Shown here: positions 15,666 to 24,157 of the stretch, in pieces
How the letters are laid out: each line of letters begins with the position of its first letter
How positions within the stretch are numbered: position 1 is the stretch's first letter
NCBI GenBank assembly: GCA_002338525.1
Contig: DDIM01000001.1
Location: 1 to 26,139, forward strand
Length of the DNA stretch: 26,139 nt
Source of the DNA: Micavibrio sp. UBA1850
Lineage (GTDB): Bacteria; Pseudomonadota; Alphaproteobacteria; Micavibrionales; Micavibrionaceae
Direction of reading: 5' to 3'
Notes under the pieces: generated by a model
The model's input: the letters and a program-made list of their open reading frames with translations, nothing else
What the model was told of the DNA's origin: nothing
Databases searched by the model: none
Made by a program: the position numbers and the translations under genes

Positions 15666-16238
15666 TTACAGACTTAAGTACCCCGTAACCCTCTCACAAT
15701 GCGTAAGACCTTTATCTAAAGACGCCATTGTTTTAGCCATATCCTGACTATCATCTTCTAGCCAGTCTTTTAATGCTTTTAAATATAGCCCTGTTAGACC
15801 TAGAATTTTTATCCCACCCTTGAAACCATTTGTGTCTTCGCCAACAGATTCTAAAACCCAGTTCATTGATTTGCACAAATGTGGAAAAGCAATGGCTGCA
15901 TTTTTAGGGTCAAGCTTGAATGAAGAAAGAATGGAGACCACAGCCTCACGATCATCATTGAGCAGATCAAACCGCTCCATTAAAACATCAAACAATCTCT
16001 CTTTAACGGGTGCGTTTAAATCAACATTGCCCTCTACATTTTTGAGCATTTTATGATCCAGGCGCTTACCATATCCTGAAAGGATGTCATTTTTGTCATC
16101 AAAATACTCCTGAACCTCCGATAAAGACATATCGGCTTTCAGCGCAATATCTTTTAGGCTCACATATTGCCAAGACATTTCAGATGCCTCCGACAAAGCC
16201 GTGTCGATGATTTTGTCTTTCGTGGATACTTTAGACAT
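15666..16238 (-). CDS. TetR-family transcriptional regulator
   Basis: A 190-residue regulator. The N-terminal helix-turn-helix reads KDKIIDTALSEASEMSWQ then VSLKDIALKADMSLSEVQEYF, the TetR pattern with YF in place of YYHF. The C-terminal part (about 60-190) is an all-helical ligand or dimer domain. The form, with a tryptophan-containing helix 1 end, resembles the alphaproteobacterial COQ9/RpsU-divergent-type TetR proteins, but the ligand is unknown. The start at 16238 is preferred (MSKVSTKDKI): it has GAGGAAAG 10-14 bases upstream; an ATG at 16262 has no such site. It diverges from the adenosine-kinase-like gene over 72 bases and may regulate it and itself. The kinase gene is 64 bases downstream. 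Confidence 0.8.
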   Translation of the reverse strand: MSKVSTKDKIIDTALSEASEMSWQYVSLKDIALKADMSLSEVQEYFDDKNDILSGYGKRLDHKMLKNVEGNVDLNAPVKERLFDVLMERFDLLNDDREAVVSILSSFKLDPKNAAIAFPHLCKSMNWVLESVGEDTNGFKGGIKILGLTGLYLKALKDWLEDDSQDMAKTMASLDKGLTHCERVTGYLSL

Positions 16239-16310
16239 TATACTTAGACTTTCCTCAGTCATTTCGATAAAACAATATTAGATAGTAATTATAAACCATT
16301 AGGATTAAAA

Positions 16311-17294
16311 ATGAAAGATCAATACGGACTTCTCGGCATAGGCAACGCTATGGTCGACCTCATCGCATCAGTCGACAACGAGTTTCTGACAAAGCACAAT
16401 ATGGACAAAGGCGCGATGACACTTGTTGATCAAAATAAAGCCGAAAGCCTTTATGCCGATATGAACGCCCCGACCAAAATGTCGGGAGGATCAGCCTCTA
16501 ACACTATGGCATGTTTTGGGTCTTTTGGTGGACAAGGCGCCTTTATCGGTAAAGTCGCAGATGACGATTTGGGTCAAGAATTTCGTGCGGCCCTAGCCGA
16601 CGAAAACATTCATTTCTCAAGCACATCGATTCAAGACGACACCCCAACGGCACGTTGCATGATATTTGTGACACCTGATGCAGAACGCACAATGAACACC
16701 TACCTTGGAGCAGCGGGTTTCATCACACCTGATGATATCGACGAGGACCTCGTTAAAAACGCAACAGTTTCATACCTAGAGGGATATTTGTTTGACCGAG
16801 ACGGTGCAAAGCAAGCCTTTTACAAAACATCTGAATTGGTAAAAAAGCACAATAAGAAAATGGCCATTACCCTCTCAGATTCATTTTGTGTCGAACGCTT
16901 TAAAGATGAATTTTTAGACTTGGTCAAAAATCATGCGGACATCGTATTTTCTAACGAAGCCGAAATTTTATCTCTCTACAACACGCTAGACATTGATATT
17001 GCCATCAAAAAATTTCAAATCGACACAGAAATAGGCATTATCACGCAAAGCGAGCGAGGCTCTCTTATTGTAACACCTAACCAAGTCATCGATATTGATG
17101 CGGTTATTCCACAACAAGTCCTAGACACCACGGGTGCTGGCGATGCTTATGCAGGTGGATTTTTATATGGCTATACGCAAGGCCTCGACCTTGAAGAATG
17201 CGGCCGCCTTGCCTCAGTTGCCGCCAGTGAAGTGATCAGCCACATGGGCCCTCGCCCTTCACAAAGCTTAAGAAAACTCGCAAATCTGGACTAA
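16311..17294 (+). CDS. Adenosine kinase-like PfkB carbohydrate kinase
   Basis: A 327-residue PfkB-family kinase of the type annotated as adenosine kinase in alphaproteobacteria; it would phosphorylate adenosine or a related nucleoside or sugar. It begins YGLLGIGNAMVDLIASV, has SGGSASNTMACFGSFGG (58-74) as the substrate-side signature and DTTGAGDAYAGGF (272-284) with catalytic Asp278 as the second signature. The ending VISHMGPRPS is typical of the group. AGGA eight bases before the ATG is a good ribosome site. It ends at a strong terminator. It differs from the ribokinase-like gene at 8747-9691 in the first signature (GGSASNT versus GGKGGNQA), so the two kinases should have different substrates. 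Confidence 0.87.
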   Translation: MKDQYGLLGIGNAMVDLIASVDNEFLTKHNMDKGAMTLVDQNKAESLYADMNAPTKMSGGSASNTMACFGSFGGQGAFIGKVADDDLGQEFRAALADENIHFSSTSIQDDTPTARCMIFVTPDAERTMNTYLGAAGFITPDDIDEDLVKNATVSYLEGYLFDRDGAKQAFYKTSELVKKHNKKMAITLSDSFCVERFKDEFLDLVKNHADIVFSNEAEILSLYNTLDIDIAIKKFQIDTEIGIITQSERGSLIVTPNQVIDIDAVIPQQVLDTTGAGDAYAGGFLYGYTQGLDLEECGRLASVAASEVISHMGPRPSQSLRKLANLD

Positions 17295-17322
17295 ATAATT
17301 CAGTCAGACGCATTCAGATACT

Positions 17323-17352
17323 AAAAAGCCCTCTCAACGAGGGCTTTTTTTT
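17323..17352. terminator. Strong bidirectional intrinsic terminator
   Basis: Stem GCCCTC / GAGGGC extended by five A-T pairs, loop TCAAC, with eight T on the plus side and five T on the minus side. It serves the adenosine-kinase-like gene and the convergent gene ending at 17355. Confidence 0.9.
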
Positions 17353-17354
17353 AA

Positions 17355-17648
17355 TTAGCAAAACTTTCTGACTGGTCCTTCAAAACTTTCGGGAACTTTT
17401 CCTTGTTTCATATCTTCAGATAATTGCGCAAGGTCAGTTTCATAATGCGCCTGAAGAGTATCAATACGATCTTCAATAAATTGTGGGATCTCGTCCTTCA
17501 TACCACTTAACGAACGATACGCATCAACGGCAACAACCGGATGCAATGCACCAATTATTCCAATCTCGACAGCATTTTTAAAACTCGGTGTTTCCGCCAA
17601 TGCTGAAATTTGAAATTGCTTTTGACTTGTTAGACTATCATTACACAT
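17355..17648 (-). CDS. Small protein of unknown function (97 aa)
   Basis: A 97-residue protein I do not recognise. The start at 17648 (MCNDSLTSQKQF) is chosen because GGAG lies eight bases upstream; the open frame extends further up to 17741 but would then overlap the macro-domain gene. Residues about 20-45 (KNAVEIGIIGALHPVVAVDAYR) are weakly hydrophobic; 50-85 look helical and charged. It ends in KFC with a terminal cysteine. It follows the macro-domain gene by 52 bases on the same strand, likely in one transcript, and ends at the shared terminator. Confidence 0.65.
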   Translation of the reverse strand: MCNDSLTSQKQFQISALAETPSFKNAVEIGIIGALHPVVAVDAYRSLSGMKDEIPQFIEDRIDTLQAHYETDLAQLSEDMKQGKVPESFEGPVRKFC

Positions 17649-17700
17649 TTTACACACTCCATAATTTTGACCGTATAAAAACATATGCAAAGAACTTATG

Positions 17701-18201
17701 TCAAGACAATCTTTCTTTATACGCGCCAAAGGATGCGTCATCTTTACAAATTATTTGCACTTGCTTTAAACAGTCGGGGTAATTCGATTTTATGACATTC
17801 AATGTTAAGCGTACTATGCGCTTTTGAGGAAACCCTCGTTTTCCGCCCCCCAATGAAGGGATAGCCAGAGATGGAATGTTATGGTCCTGGACGCATTTCA
17901 TCATATTTTTGTAACAGCGCACAACCATTTGTTCTTCATCAAATAACGCATCGCGCCACTCTGGCAAAACACCAAGAACGATATGGCTGACAGGCGCATT
18001 AAAAGCCGGCGTAACAAATACTTGGCTTATTTTAGGTTGGTGAACATTTTCTAAGATGTAATTATCAAAAGCCTCACCTGCACTGGCAAGTATCGCCTGA
18101 TTTAATCCCCCCTCCCACGACAAATCACGGGGAATAAAGCATGCCCACGCATCAACGTCTGTTGCTTGCATAAACCGTCCTTGTTTTACGATAAGTTCCA
18201 T
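17701..18201 (-). CDS. Macro-domain (ADP-ribose-binding-like) protein
   Basis: A 166-residue stand-alone macro domain. Family members bind ADP-ribose or its derivatives, and some remove ADP-ribose or process Appr-1''-p. Seen: GGLNQAILASAG (31-42), matching the GVDGAIHRAAG helix; SHIVLGVLPEWR (72-83), matching the conserved strand with HxVGPxW; and IPSLGGGKRGFPQKRIV (114-130), matching the phosphate-binding loop and following helix. The usual NAAN strand end is not evident (ACFIPRDLS instead), so catalysis is doubtful. There is no clear ribosome site before the ATG. It diverges from the YejA-like gene over 77 bases and precedes a 97-aa gene. Confidence 0.75.
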   Translation of the reverse strand: MELIVKQGRFMQATDVDAWACFIPRDLSWEGGLNQAILASAGEAFDNYILENVHQPKISQVFVTPAFNAPVSHIVLGVLPEWRDALFDEEQMVVRCYKNMMKCVQDHNIPSLAIPSLGGGKRGFPQKRIVRLTLNVIKSNYPDCLKQVQIICKDDASFGAYKERLS

Positions 18202-18227
18202 TTGATTTTCATGTGTAGATTTATGGG

Positions 18228-18250
18228 TTGAAGGGCTTCACCGCTTGAAG
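18228..18250. promoter_or_regulatory. TTGAAG half-site cluster in divergent promoter region
   Basis: TTGAAG (18228-18233), CTTCA (18236-18240) and TTGAAG (18245-18250): a short palindrome TGAAG-GG-CTTCA followed by a direct copy that coincides with the predicted -35 box of the YejA-like gene. Candidate operator for the macro-domain/YejA-like pair. Confidence 0.3.
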
Positions 18251-18272
18251 TCGCGAATATCTTTGCTATTTA
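18245..18272 (+). promoter_or_regulatory. Predicted sigma70 promoter of the YejA-like gene, leaderless
   Basis: TTGAAG, 16 bases, TATTTA, with the ATG beginning six bases after the -10 box. Transcription would start at or next to the A of the ATG. No ribosome binding site is present. Confidence 0.45.
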
Positions 18273-18278
18273 TAGTGT

Positions 18279-20003
18279 ATGATAAAATTATGTGTTCTTG
18301 CCTTTATTATTGCCTTATTGCCACACGCAGTTCAAGCCTCATCGCAAACTTATGGCATTGCAATGCATGGAGAGCCTAAATATAAGGCAGATTTCACACA
18401 TCTCGACTACGTAAACCCAAATGCACCACAAGGCGGTGACATTAAACATGCCGAATTGGGTAGTTTTGACTCCGTAAACCCCTTCGCGTTACGAGGTAAA
18501 GCAGCACAAGGGCTTCACCTTGTCCATGACCGCCTCATGCGTCGCGTGTGGGATGAACCGTTTACGCTCTATCCGCTAATTGCACAGCGCGTCGACATCC
18601 CCGAAGACAGAAGCGCCATCACAATCCATATCAATCCTGACGCAAAATTTAATAATGGGTCATCAATTACAAGTCATGATATTTTATATACCTACCAAAC
18701 ATTGATGGAGCATGGCCGCCCAAATATGCGACGTATTTACAAGCTTATCACGCAAGCAAATATCATCGACACGCACACGATAAAGTTTTCGTTTGGAGAG
18801 GGGTATGATCAAGAAACAGCGATGATCATGGCAATGATGCCCGTGCTTTCAAAATCATATTGGAGCGACAAAGACTTTGATTCTGCGACCCTTGAAGCCC
18901 CTGTCTCATCCGGTCCTTACAAAATTTCATATGTAGATGTCGGCAAACGTATCACATATAGAAAAGACCCTCACTATTGGGCCGAAGATATGCCGATTAA
19001 TAAGGGGCTCTATAACTTTGAAACGGTAACATACGATTACTACCGAGATGACACCATTGCGTGGGAAGCGTTTTTGAAGGGTGACATTGATGTTCGTCGC
19101 GAAACAGATACCGCCAATTGGGCAACATTCAAATCAGGACAATATCCCAATATACAAAAAACGGCCTTTGACCATGGACGCCCGGTTCAAATTCAATCTT
19201 TTATATTCAATATGCGTCGCCCTCCTTTTGACGATATCCGTGTGCGTAAGGCGCTTAATCTCGCCTTCGATGATATATGGATGAACAAAAATTTATATTA
19301 CGGACAAAAAAAACGCATTCAGAGCTTTTTTGAAAACTCCGAGTTAGCAGCCCCTCAAAGCTCTAAAACATGGTCCCCGCCCATAGCCACAAACATTCGT
19401 AAAAACTTACGAAAAGCCTCAGAGCTTTTAACATTAGCTGGTTGGGAAACAGTTGGTGGCAAACGTATCAATGAAATCAATGGCGAACCACTCTCTTTTG
19501 AAATTCTTGTTCAAAAAAATGACCACGAAAAAATTGCTTTGAATTTCATTTCGCAATTGAAACGCCTCGGGATTGATGCACGCGTTCGTAACATGGACAG
19601 CGCCGCATTCAGAGACCGCCTCAACAATTATGACTTTGATATGGTGGCCTATCACTGGACTTCTAGCCTCTCTCCAGGGACAGAGCAATATCAATATTGG
19701 AGCTGCGAAGCCGCCACACAAAATATGCGATGGAATTTTTCAGGCATTTGTGGGCCAGAAATTGATAAAATTGTAAAGGCGATCCCGCACGCTGATAATC
19801 GTACCGATATTATCACCCTTGTGCAGTCACTAGACCAAAAACTACTAAACAATATCACCACAATTCCTTTGTTTTACACACCTACAGACAACTATTTTTA
19901 CAGCGACAGCATTGCTTTCCCTCGTAAAGCGCCTCTTTACGGCCCCGTTCTTGAGACATGGTGGAGTACAAAAATGCCCGCGAATAAGAATATTGAGCAA
20001 TAA
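18279..20003 (+). CDS. YejA-like ABC transporter solute-binding protein
   Basis: A 574-residue periplasmic solute-binding protein (SBP_bac_5) of the YejA/microcin C-peptide group. The signal peptide is about residues 1-20 (ending PHAVQA). Then come YGIAMHGEPKY, VNPNAPQGGDIKHAELGSFD (a hallmark of the YejA subgroup), the SBP_bac_5 segment PDAKFNNGSSITSHDILYTY, and DIRVRKALNLAFD near 325. Length fits YejA (about 600). It would bind oligopeptides or peptide-like compounds for an ABC importer, but the yejBEF permease and ATPase genes are not adjacent, so it is an orphan in this window. The promoter predicts a leaderless mRNA. An inverted repeat (ATAAGTG / CACTTAT) lies just after the coding end. 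Confidence 0.9.
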   Translation: MIKLCVLAFIIALLPHAVQASSQTYGIAMHGEPKYKADFTHLDYVNPNAPQGGDIKHAELGSFDSVNPFALRGKAAQGLHLVHDRLMRRVWDEPFTLYPLIAQRVDIPEDRSAITIHINPDAKFNNGSSITSHDILYTYQTLMEHGRPNMRRIYKLITQANIIDTHTIKFSFGEGYDQETAMIMAMMPVLSKSYWSDKDFDSATLEAPVSSGPYKISYVDVGKRITYRKDPHYWAEDMPINKGLYNFETVTYDYYRDDTIAWEAFLKGDIDVRRETDTANWATFKSGQYPNIQKTAFDHGRPVQIQSFIFNMRRPPFDDIRVRKALNLAFDDIWMNKNLYYGQKKRIQSFFENSELAAPQSSKTWSPPIATNIRKNLRKASELLTLAGWETVGGKRINEINGEPLSFEILVQKNDHEKIALNFISQLKRLGIDARVRNMDSAAFRDRLNNYDFDMVAYHWTSSLSPGTEQYQYWSCEAATQNMRWNFSGICGPEIDKIVKAIPHADNRTDIITLVQSLDQKLLNNITTIPLFYTPTDNYFYSDSIAFPRKAPLYGPVLETWWSTKMPANKNIEQ

Positions 20004-20024
20004 GTGGCAAGGTGATACACTTAT
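20000..20024 (+). repeat. Inverted repeat at the end of the YejA-like gene
   Basis: Perfect seven-base arms ATAAGTG and CACTTAT, spacer 11 bases, overlapping the TAA stop. No T-tract follows (CGAAAATAAAC), so it is a stability hairpin or weak terminator at best. Confidence 0.35.
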
Positions 20025-20088
20025 CGAAAATAAACATTATAGATTCTTTCAACTGGAACAATTCAGCAAAAATATATAGGCCAATAAT

Positions 20089-20628
20089 ATGAAATACGCA
20101 CTTACCGCCACATTGATTACACTCTCAGCATCAACTCTTGCAGGATGCGCGGGAACAGTGGATTACGAAAAGGCACAATACTGGCAGCGCGCCAATGCCT
20201 CAGAAGCCATTTATCAGCGTGGTCCTAAAGCACAACAGATGGTACAGCGCGACATTTCAAGATGTGTCTCCGAGTTACGTGAACTTGAGCGCTTGGGATA
20301 TATCAAAAACGCCTTTCCTGCGCCTGAAACAGAGCCAAATCTTCGCGATGAACAAATTAAGTTGAACGAATGGGAAACGCCAGAGCGCGACGGCTATCTT
20401 TTGAATGAAGCTGCCACATATTATGATTTTGAAGAGTGCATGGAAGCCCGTGGCTGGGAACGTGTAGAATACCTTCCATATAAGACAAAAGCCCGCTCTC
20501 AGAAGAACTACATTAAGGCGCTTGAAGATTCTAAGCGTCGCACAAAATCAGGTGCCGCAGACGAGGAAGCGACAAGAATTCCAGAGCAAAACACGACTAA
20601 AGATGATTTTGAAAACTTGAATGACTAG
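20089..20628 (+). CDS. Lipoprotein of unknown function
   Basis: A 179-residue lipoprotein. The signal peptide ends in the lipobox LAGC with Cys20 lipidated. The mature part is hydrophilic and mostly helical, with two cysteines (in SRCVSELRELERLGY and EECMEARGWERV) that may form a disulfide, and a charged, disordered C-terminus rich in Lys, Asp and Glu. EECMEARGW-type endings occur in several alphaproteobacterial envelope lipoproteins, but I do not recognise a named family. A weak TAGG lies ten bases before the ATG. Its last eight bases overlap the start of ygfZ, so the pair is co-transcribed and coupled. Confidence 0.78.
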   Translation: MKYALTATLITLSASTLAGCAGTVDYEKAQYWQRANASEAIYQRGPKAQQMVQRDISRCVSELRELERLGYIKNAFPAPETEPNLRDEQIKLNEWETPERDGYLLNEAATYYDFEECMEARGWERVEYLPYKTKARSQKNYIKALEDSKRRTKSGAADEEATRIPEQNTTKDDFENLND

Positions 20629-21391
20629 TCTTCAGGACCAAAACCAAAATACATTCTTTGTAAAACTCCGCCCAAGAGGTGTTATCTATGTCGAAGGAGA
20701 TGATCGTAAAGATTTTCTCCAACGCATAGTCACAAATGATTTAAATCTATTAGAAGAGGAAAGCGCGATTTACTCATGCTTATTGACCCCTCAGGGCAAA
20801 TTTCTGCATGATTTTTTTATATCTAAAGGGCCAGATTCATACTTTATTGAATGCGAGGGACAAGATCGCGCATCAGATTTGTATGAGCGTTTAAACAGAT
20901 ATAAATTACGCAGTGCCGTGACACTGTCTCTTGATGAACAAACCCCCGTTTATGCTTGTTTTGGTGTTACCCCTACGCCGGGATATCAAGACCCTAGGCA
21001 TGCGGGTTTGGGGTGGCGTAGCTTTTCAAAACCTGAAGACACAATTCGGCAAGAGCCTTTTGAGCTATGGGATCGCCTACGTATCAATCTTGAGATTGCA
21101 GATGGTAGTCGTGATGCTGTCCTTGAGCGCTCGACATTAGAAGAGTTGAATATTCCGAGACACAATGGCGTATCATTTACAAAGGGATGTTATGTGGGTC
21201 AGGAACTGACCGCTCGGGTTGAAAACCGAGGGCTTGCCAAAAAGCACTTGAGATTATTTTCCAACGAAAATGAGCAGAGCCTGCCTGCCTTTGGCGAAAT
21301 CATAAAAGACGGCGATAAAACAGTTGGTGAGATGCGTTCATCTTGTCATGATATTGGCCTAGCCGTCATAAGAGATGCTCAAGCTACTTAG
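20621..21391 (+). CDS. ygfZ: YgfZ/GcvT-fold folate-binding protein
   Basis: A 256-residue YgfZ (IbA57-like) protein, which uses tetrahydrofolate and helps make or repair certain Fe-S enzymes such as MiaB. The signature KGCYVGQE (188-195) with Cys190 and Arg199 is diagnostic, followed by NRGLAKKHLR. The N-terminal half shows the aminomethyltransferase-type fold: VEGDDRKDFLQRIVTNDL (24-41), LTPQGKFLHDFFI (55-67) and ECEGQ. It is shorter than E. coli YgfZ (about 326), as usual in alphaproteobacteria. Its ATG lies inside the end of the lipoprotein gene. It ends one base from the stop of the convergent gene at 21393, with no terminator visible. Confidence 0.92.
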   Translation: MTSLQDQNQNTFFVKLRPRGVIYVEGDDRKDFLQRIVTNDLNLLEEESAIYSCLLTPQGKFLHDFFISKGPDSYFIECEGQDRASDLYERLNRYKLRSAVTLSLDEQTPVYACFGVTPTPGYQDPRHAGLGWRSFSKPEDTIRQEPFELWDRLRINLEIADGSRDAVLERSTLEELNIPRHNGVSFTKGCYVGQELTARVENRGLAKKHLRLFSNENEQSLPAFGEIIKDGDKTVGEMRSSCHDIGLAVIRDAQAT

Positions 21392-21392
21392 G

Positions 21393-21683
21393 CTACTTGG
21401 GCTTCATAGCCAGTAAATCTCTGACCTTATTCTCTACATTTAAATCGGGGTGATACCCAAACTCTTCCGTAAGCTCCGCTTCACGTTCCTTAGATGGTGC
21501 GGTCTTCCCCACTTCATACGCAAGAACCTCTCCATAATCATCAAGCGAAGAGACATTATCTTGTTCAATATCGTCCTTGAACTGCTCATAACGCTGAACA
21601 GAAATTGAAAGTAACGCCCACGCAGGCTTGCCGTCTTGTGTTTCAAACTCGACCAAATCTAAAATATTTATATCATCACTCAT
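21393..21683 (-). CDS. Small acidic protein of unknown function (96 aa)
   Basis: A 96-residue acidic protein with no recognised domain. It contains LVEFETQDGKPAWALLSIS (10-28), which looks like a beta hairpin, then a charged helical region (EREAELTEEFGYHPDL). There is no signal peptide or membrane segment. The ribosome site is weak (GAAGTGA). It starts 14 bases after the stop of the 310-aa gene on the same strand, so they form a likely two-gene unit. Confidence 0.65.
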   Translation of the reverse strand: MSDDINILDLVEFETQDGKPAWALLSISVQRYEQFKDDIEQDNVSSLDDYGEVLAYEVGKTAPSKEREAELTEEFGYHPDLNVENKVRDLLAMKPK

Positions 21684-21697
21684 ATATTTTCACTTCG

Positions 21698-22630
21698 CTA
21701 ATTTAAATCATTCCCACCTGGCGGCAATCGTCGTGGAGGTTTGACTGTTTGATGGTGCATGCCTCTTTCGATAATGACATTAATGTCTGGAAGATCATAC
21801 ACACTATCAAGATCTTCTCCCAATAATTCACTCCCAACAAGGTCATTTACCACATCATGTGCTTTATTCGCATGCCCTCGATGTCTAGCCCCCTTCATAA
21901 ACCCTATTCCTGATACAATTTGTGCAGCATTACCTGTCACCGCCCCCATTACAATCATATTCATAGACCGTAACAATAATGCATTCGATGGAATGTATTT
22001 TCCTGCACCGTCAATTGCCTTACCCGTTATCTCTTTTCCGTTTTCAATAAATTTATCCCAAAGAGATGCTTCGCTTTTCGTGGCTTCAGAAAAATCCTCC
22101 CAAGGCGCCTTCTCTTTCTTGTAGTCGATCAGCTTTTTTCCATTATATATCGTTTGAATACTATATGCACTAACCGCCAGCAACCCCACGGTGGCACGCG
22201 TAAGATCACCACTTAACGTAGCCTCAACGAGACCGTCAGGCTCGAATATCTTTTCAAATGTTTTATAGTTACCAATAAATTGCGGTAGATTTGTCGCAAC
22301 GCTTACCGCCGACGACCAAAAATCAGACCGAAGCGTTGCCTCCGGCTCTTTAAAATGTTTGGACAGCCCCTTTCGGACTGGAAAAAAGGCTGCATTTTTA
22401 GCCGCATTTAAAACGCCTGTTTGCACGGTCGACATATCACCCGCTAAAGCCCCATCTAGTGCCATGGCTAAGGCCCCTGCCGTATTATAGATATAAAATT
22501 TTGCCGTGTGGGACACATCTGACCATTTTTCTTTAGCGGTTGTGAAACCTGAAAAACGGCTGCGCTTAACTTTCACATTCGAAAGTTCTTTTATTGTCTT
22601 TGATGATTGTTCACGCTCTTGATCTTCCAT
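21698..22630 (-). CDS. Unrecognised protein with three internal repeat units (310 aa)
   Basis: A 310-residue protein I do not recognise. Three segments share a pattern of a hydrophobic helix, then small-Gly-Asp/Asn, then another hydrophobic helix: GALAMALDGALAGDMSTVQT (52-71), VEATLSGDLTRATVGLLAV (135-153) and MIVMGAVTGNAAQIVSGIG (225-243). The second is preceded by NLPQFIGNYKTF, which recalls a PQ-loop. Such hairpin repeats are seen in PQ-loop/YgjV-like membrane proteins, but the segments here are only moderately hydrophobic. The C-terminal 60 residues are hydrophilic and end in a Pro-rich tail. The start at 22630 (MEDQEREQ) is the first ATG; an upstream TTG frame is less likely. No ribosome site is visible. 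It shares a unit with the 96-aa gene. Confidence 0.65.
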   Translation of the reverse strand: MEDQEREQSSKTIKELSNVKVKRSRFSGFTTAKEKWSDVSHTAKFYIYNTAGALAMALDGALAGDMSTVQTGVLNAAKNAAFFPVRKGLSKHFKEPEATLRSDFWSSAVSVATNLPQFIGNYKTFEKIFEPDGLVEATLSGDLTRATVGLLAVSAYSIQTIYNGKKLIDYKKEKAPWEDFSEATKSEASLWDKFIENGKEITGKAIDGAGKYIPSNALLLRSMNMIVMGAVTGNAAQIVSGIGFMKGARHRGHANKAHDVVNDLVGSELLGEDLDSVYDLPDINVIIERGMHHQTVKPPRRLPPGGNDLN

Positions 22631-22684
22631 AATGTGACGATAGTAGTGCAATTCGCTTAAAAAAACACTTAATTTATGAAAAAT

Positions 22685-24157
22685 CTATAAATCAACGCAC
22701 CGAACAGAATGCGCCCATCCTGCTAAAGCCTCATCACGCGCATCGTCGCTCATTTGAGGTGTAAAAGATTGCGCCAATGCCCAGCGCGACGAAACATCTT
22801 CCAGATCTCGATACAGGCCAACACCTATACCCGCAAGAAACGCAGCCCCCAGCGCCGTTGTCTCAACAATTTCAGGTCTGTCAATTTGTACATCTAATAT
22901 GTCGGCGAGATGCTGACACACAAATCCATTATTCACCAACCCGCCATCAACACGAATTATCTTCGACTCACTGCCTGAGTCTTGCTCCATCGCATCCATT
23001 AAATCATGCGTTTGGAAGGCTTGCGCCTCTAGCGCCGCACGAACGATGTGGTTTTTGTCACTCTCCCGCGTAAGACCTAATATAGCGGCTCTTGCCTGTG
23101 GATTCCAATAGGGCGCCCCCAGCCCCGTGAAAGCCGGTACAAAATAAACACCATTACAATCATCCACGGCGCGCGCCATGTCTTCAGTTTCTTTTGTATC
23201 TTCAAACAATCCAAGATTATCGCGTAACCACTGAACAACAGCGCCGGCTACAAAAATAGATCCTTCCAGCGCATATGTCACCTGCCCATTAATGCTGTAG
23301 GCCACAGTTGTTAATAGCTTGTGATCTGATGCCTTAAAAGTTTGACCTATATTCATCAACGCAAAACAGCCTGTTCCGTATGTTGACTTAATCATCCCTT
23401 TTTCAAAACATGCCTGCCCAATCAATGCCGCTTGCTGGTCTCCGACAACACCGCAAATAGGTAAGCATTTCTTAAGCGCAATAGAATCTCCAAAATCAGA
23501 GATGTTATTTTTTACCTCTGGCAATAACGACATAGGAACATTGAACATCTCGCACAAATCTTTGTCCCATTGCCCTTTAACAATATCATATAACATTGTG
23601 CGCGATGCGTTTGTGGCGTCAGTGGCGTGAACATGCCCCCCCGTTAAACGATATATAAGAAAGCTATCCACCGTACCAAAGGCCAAATCACCGGCCTCGG
23701 CCATGTCGCGTGCGCCCTTAACATGATCCAGTATCCAAGAAATTTTAGTGGCCGAGAAATATGGATCCAAAAGCAGTCCGGTCTTTTCACGAATAACGTC
23801 TTCGTGGCCATCCTCTCTAAGCCCCTTGCAAACATCGGCTGTTCGACGGTCTTGCCACACAATAGCGTTATAGATAGGCTTTCCTGTTTTACGGTTCCAT
23901 ATAATGGTCGTCTCACGCTGGTTCGTAATACCAATGGCTTTAATATCACTATGCTGCTCTATCAATTCATCACACGCCCATAATGTATCCTGCCATATGT
24001 CTTCGGCGTCTTGTTCTACCCAGCCTTTGTTAGGACATGTAAGCGATAATTCTTTTTGTCTTACGTCTTTTATGGTCGCATCACCCGAAAAGACAATGGC
24101 GCGTGAACTTGTCGTCCCCTGATCTATAGCAAGGATACTCACTCCCTGATCGCTCAT
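22685..24157 (-). CDS. glpK: Glycerol kinase
   Basis: GlpK phosphorylates glycerol to glycerol-3-phosphate with ATP in the cytoplasm. The 490-residue FGGY-family protein has IDQGTTSSRAIVF (11-23), KGWVEQDAEDIW, TNQRETTIIWNRKTGKPIYN, IVWQDRRT, KSTYGTGCFALMN, LEGSIFVAGAVVQWLRD and GLGAPYWNPQARA, all classic GlpK motifs, and the usual length of about 500. The ATG overlaps the glpD stop as ATGA, giving translational coupling. With glpD it makes the two-step route from glycerol to dihydroxyacetone phosphate. No glpF facilitator or glpR repressor is in the window, and no terminator was seen after the gene. Confidence 0.97.
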   Translation of the reverse strand: MSDQGVSILAIDQGTTSSRAIVFSGDATIKDVRQKELSLTCPNKGWVEQDAEDIWQDTLWACDELIEQHSDIKAIGITNQRETTIIWNRKTGKPIYNAIVWQDRRTADVCKGLREDGHEDVIREKTGLLLDPYFSATKISWILDHVKGARDMAEAGDLAFGTVDSFLIYRLTGGHVHATDATNASRTMLYDIVKGQWDKDLCEMFNVPMSLLPEVKNNISDFGDSIALKKCLPICGVVGDQQAALIGQACFEKGMIKSTYGTGCFALMNIGQTFKASDHKLLTTVAYSINGQVTYALEGSIFVAGAVVQWLRDNLGLFEDTKETEDMARAVDDCNGVYFVPAFTGLGAPYWNPQARAAILGLTRESDKNHIVRAALEAQAFQTHDLMDAMEQDSGSESKIIRVDGGLVNNGFVCQHLADILDVQIDRPEIVETTALGAAFLAGIGVGLYRDLEDVSSRWALAQSFTPQMSDDARDEALAGWAHSVRCVDL

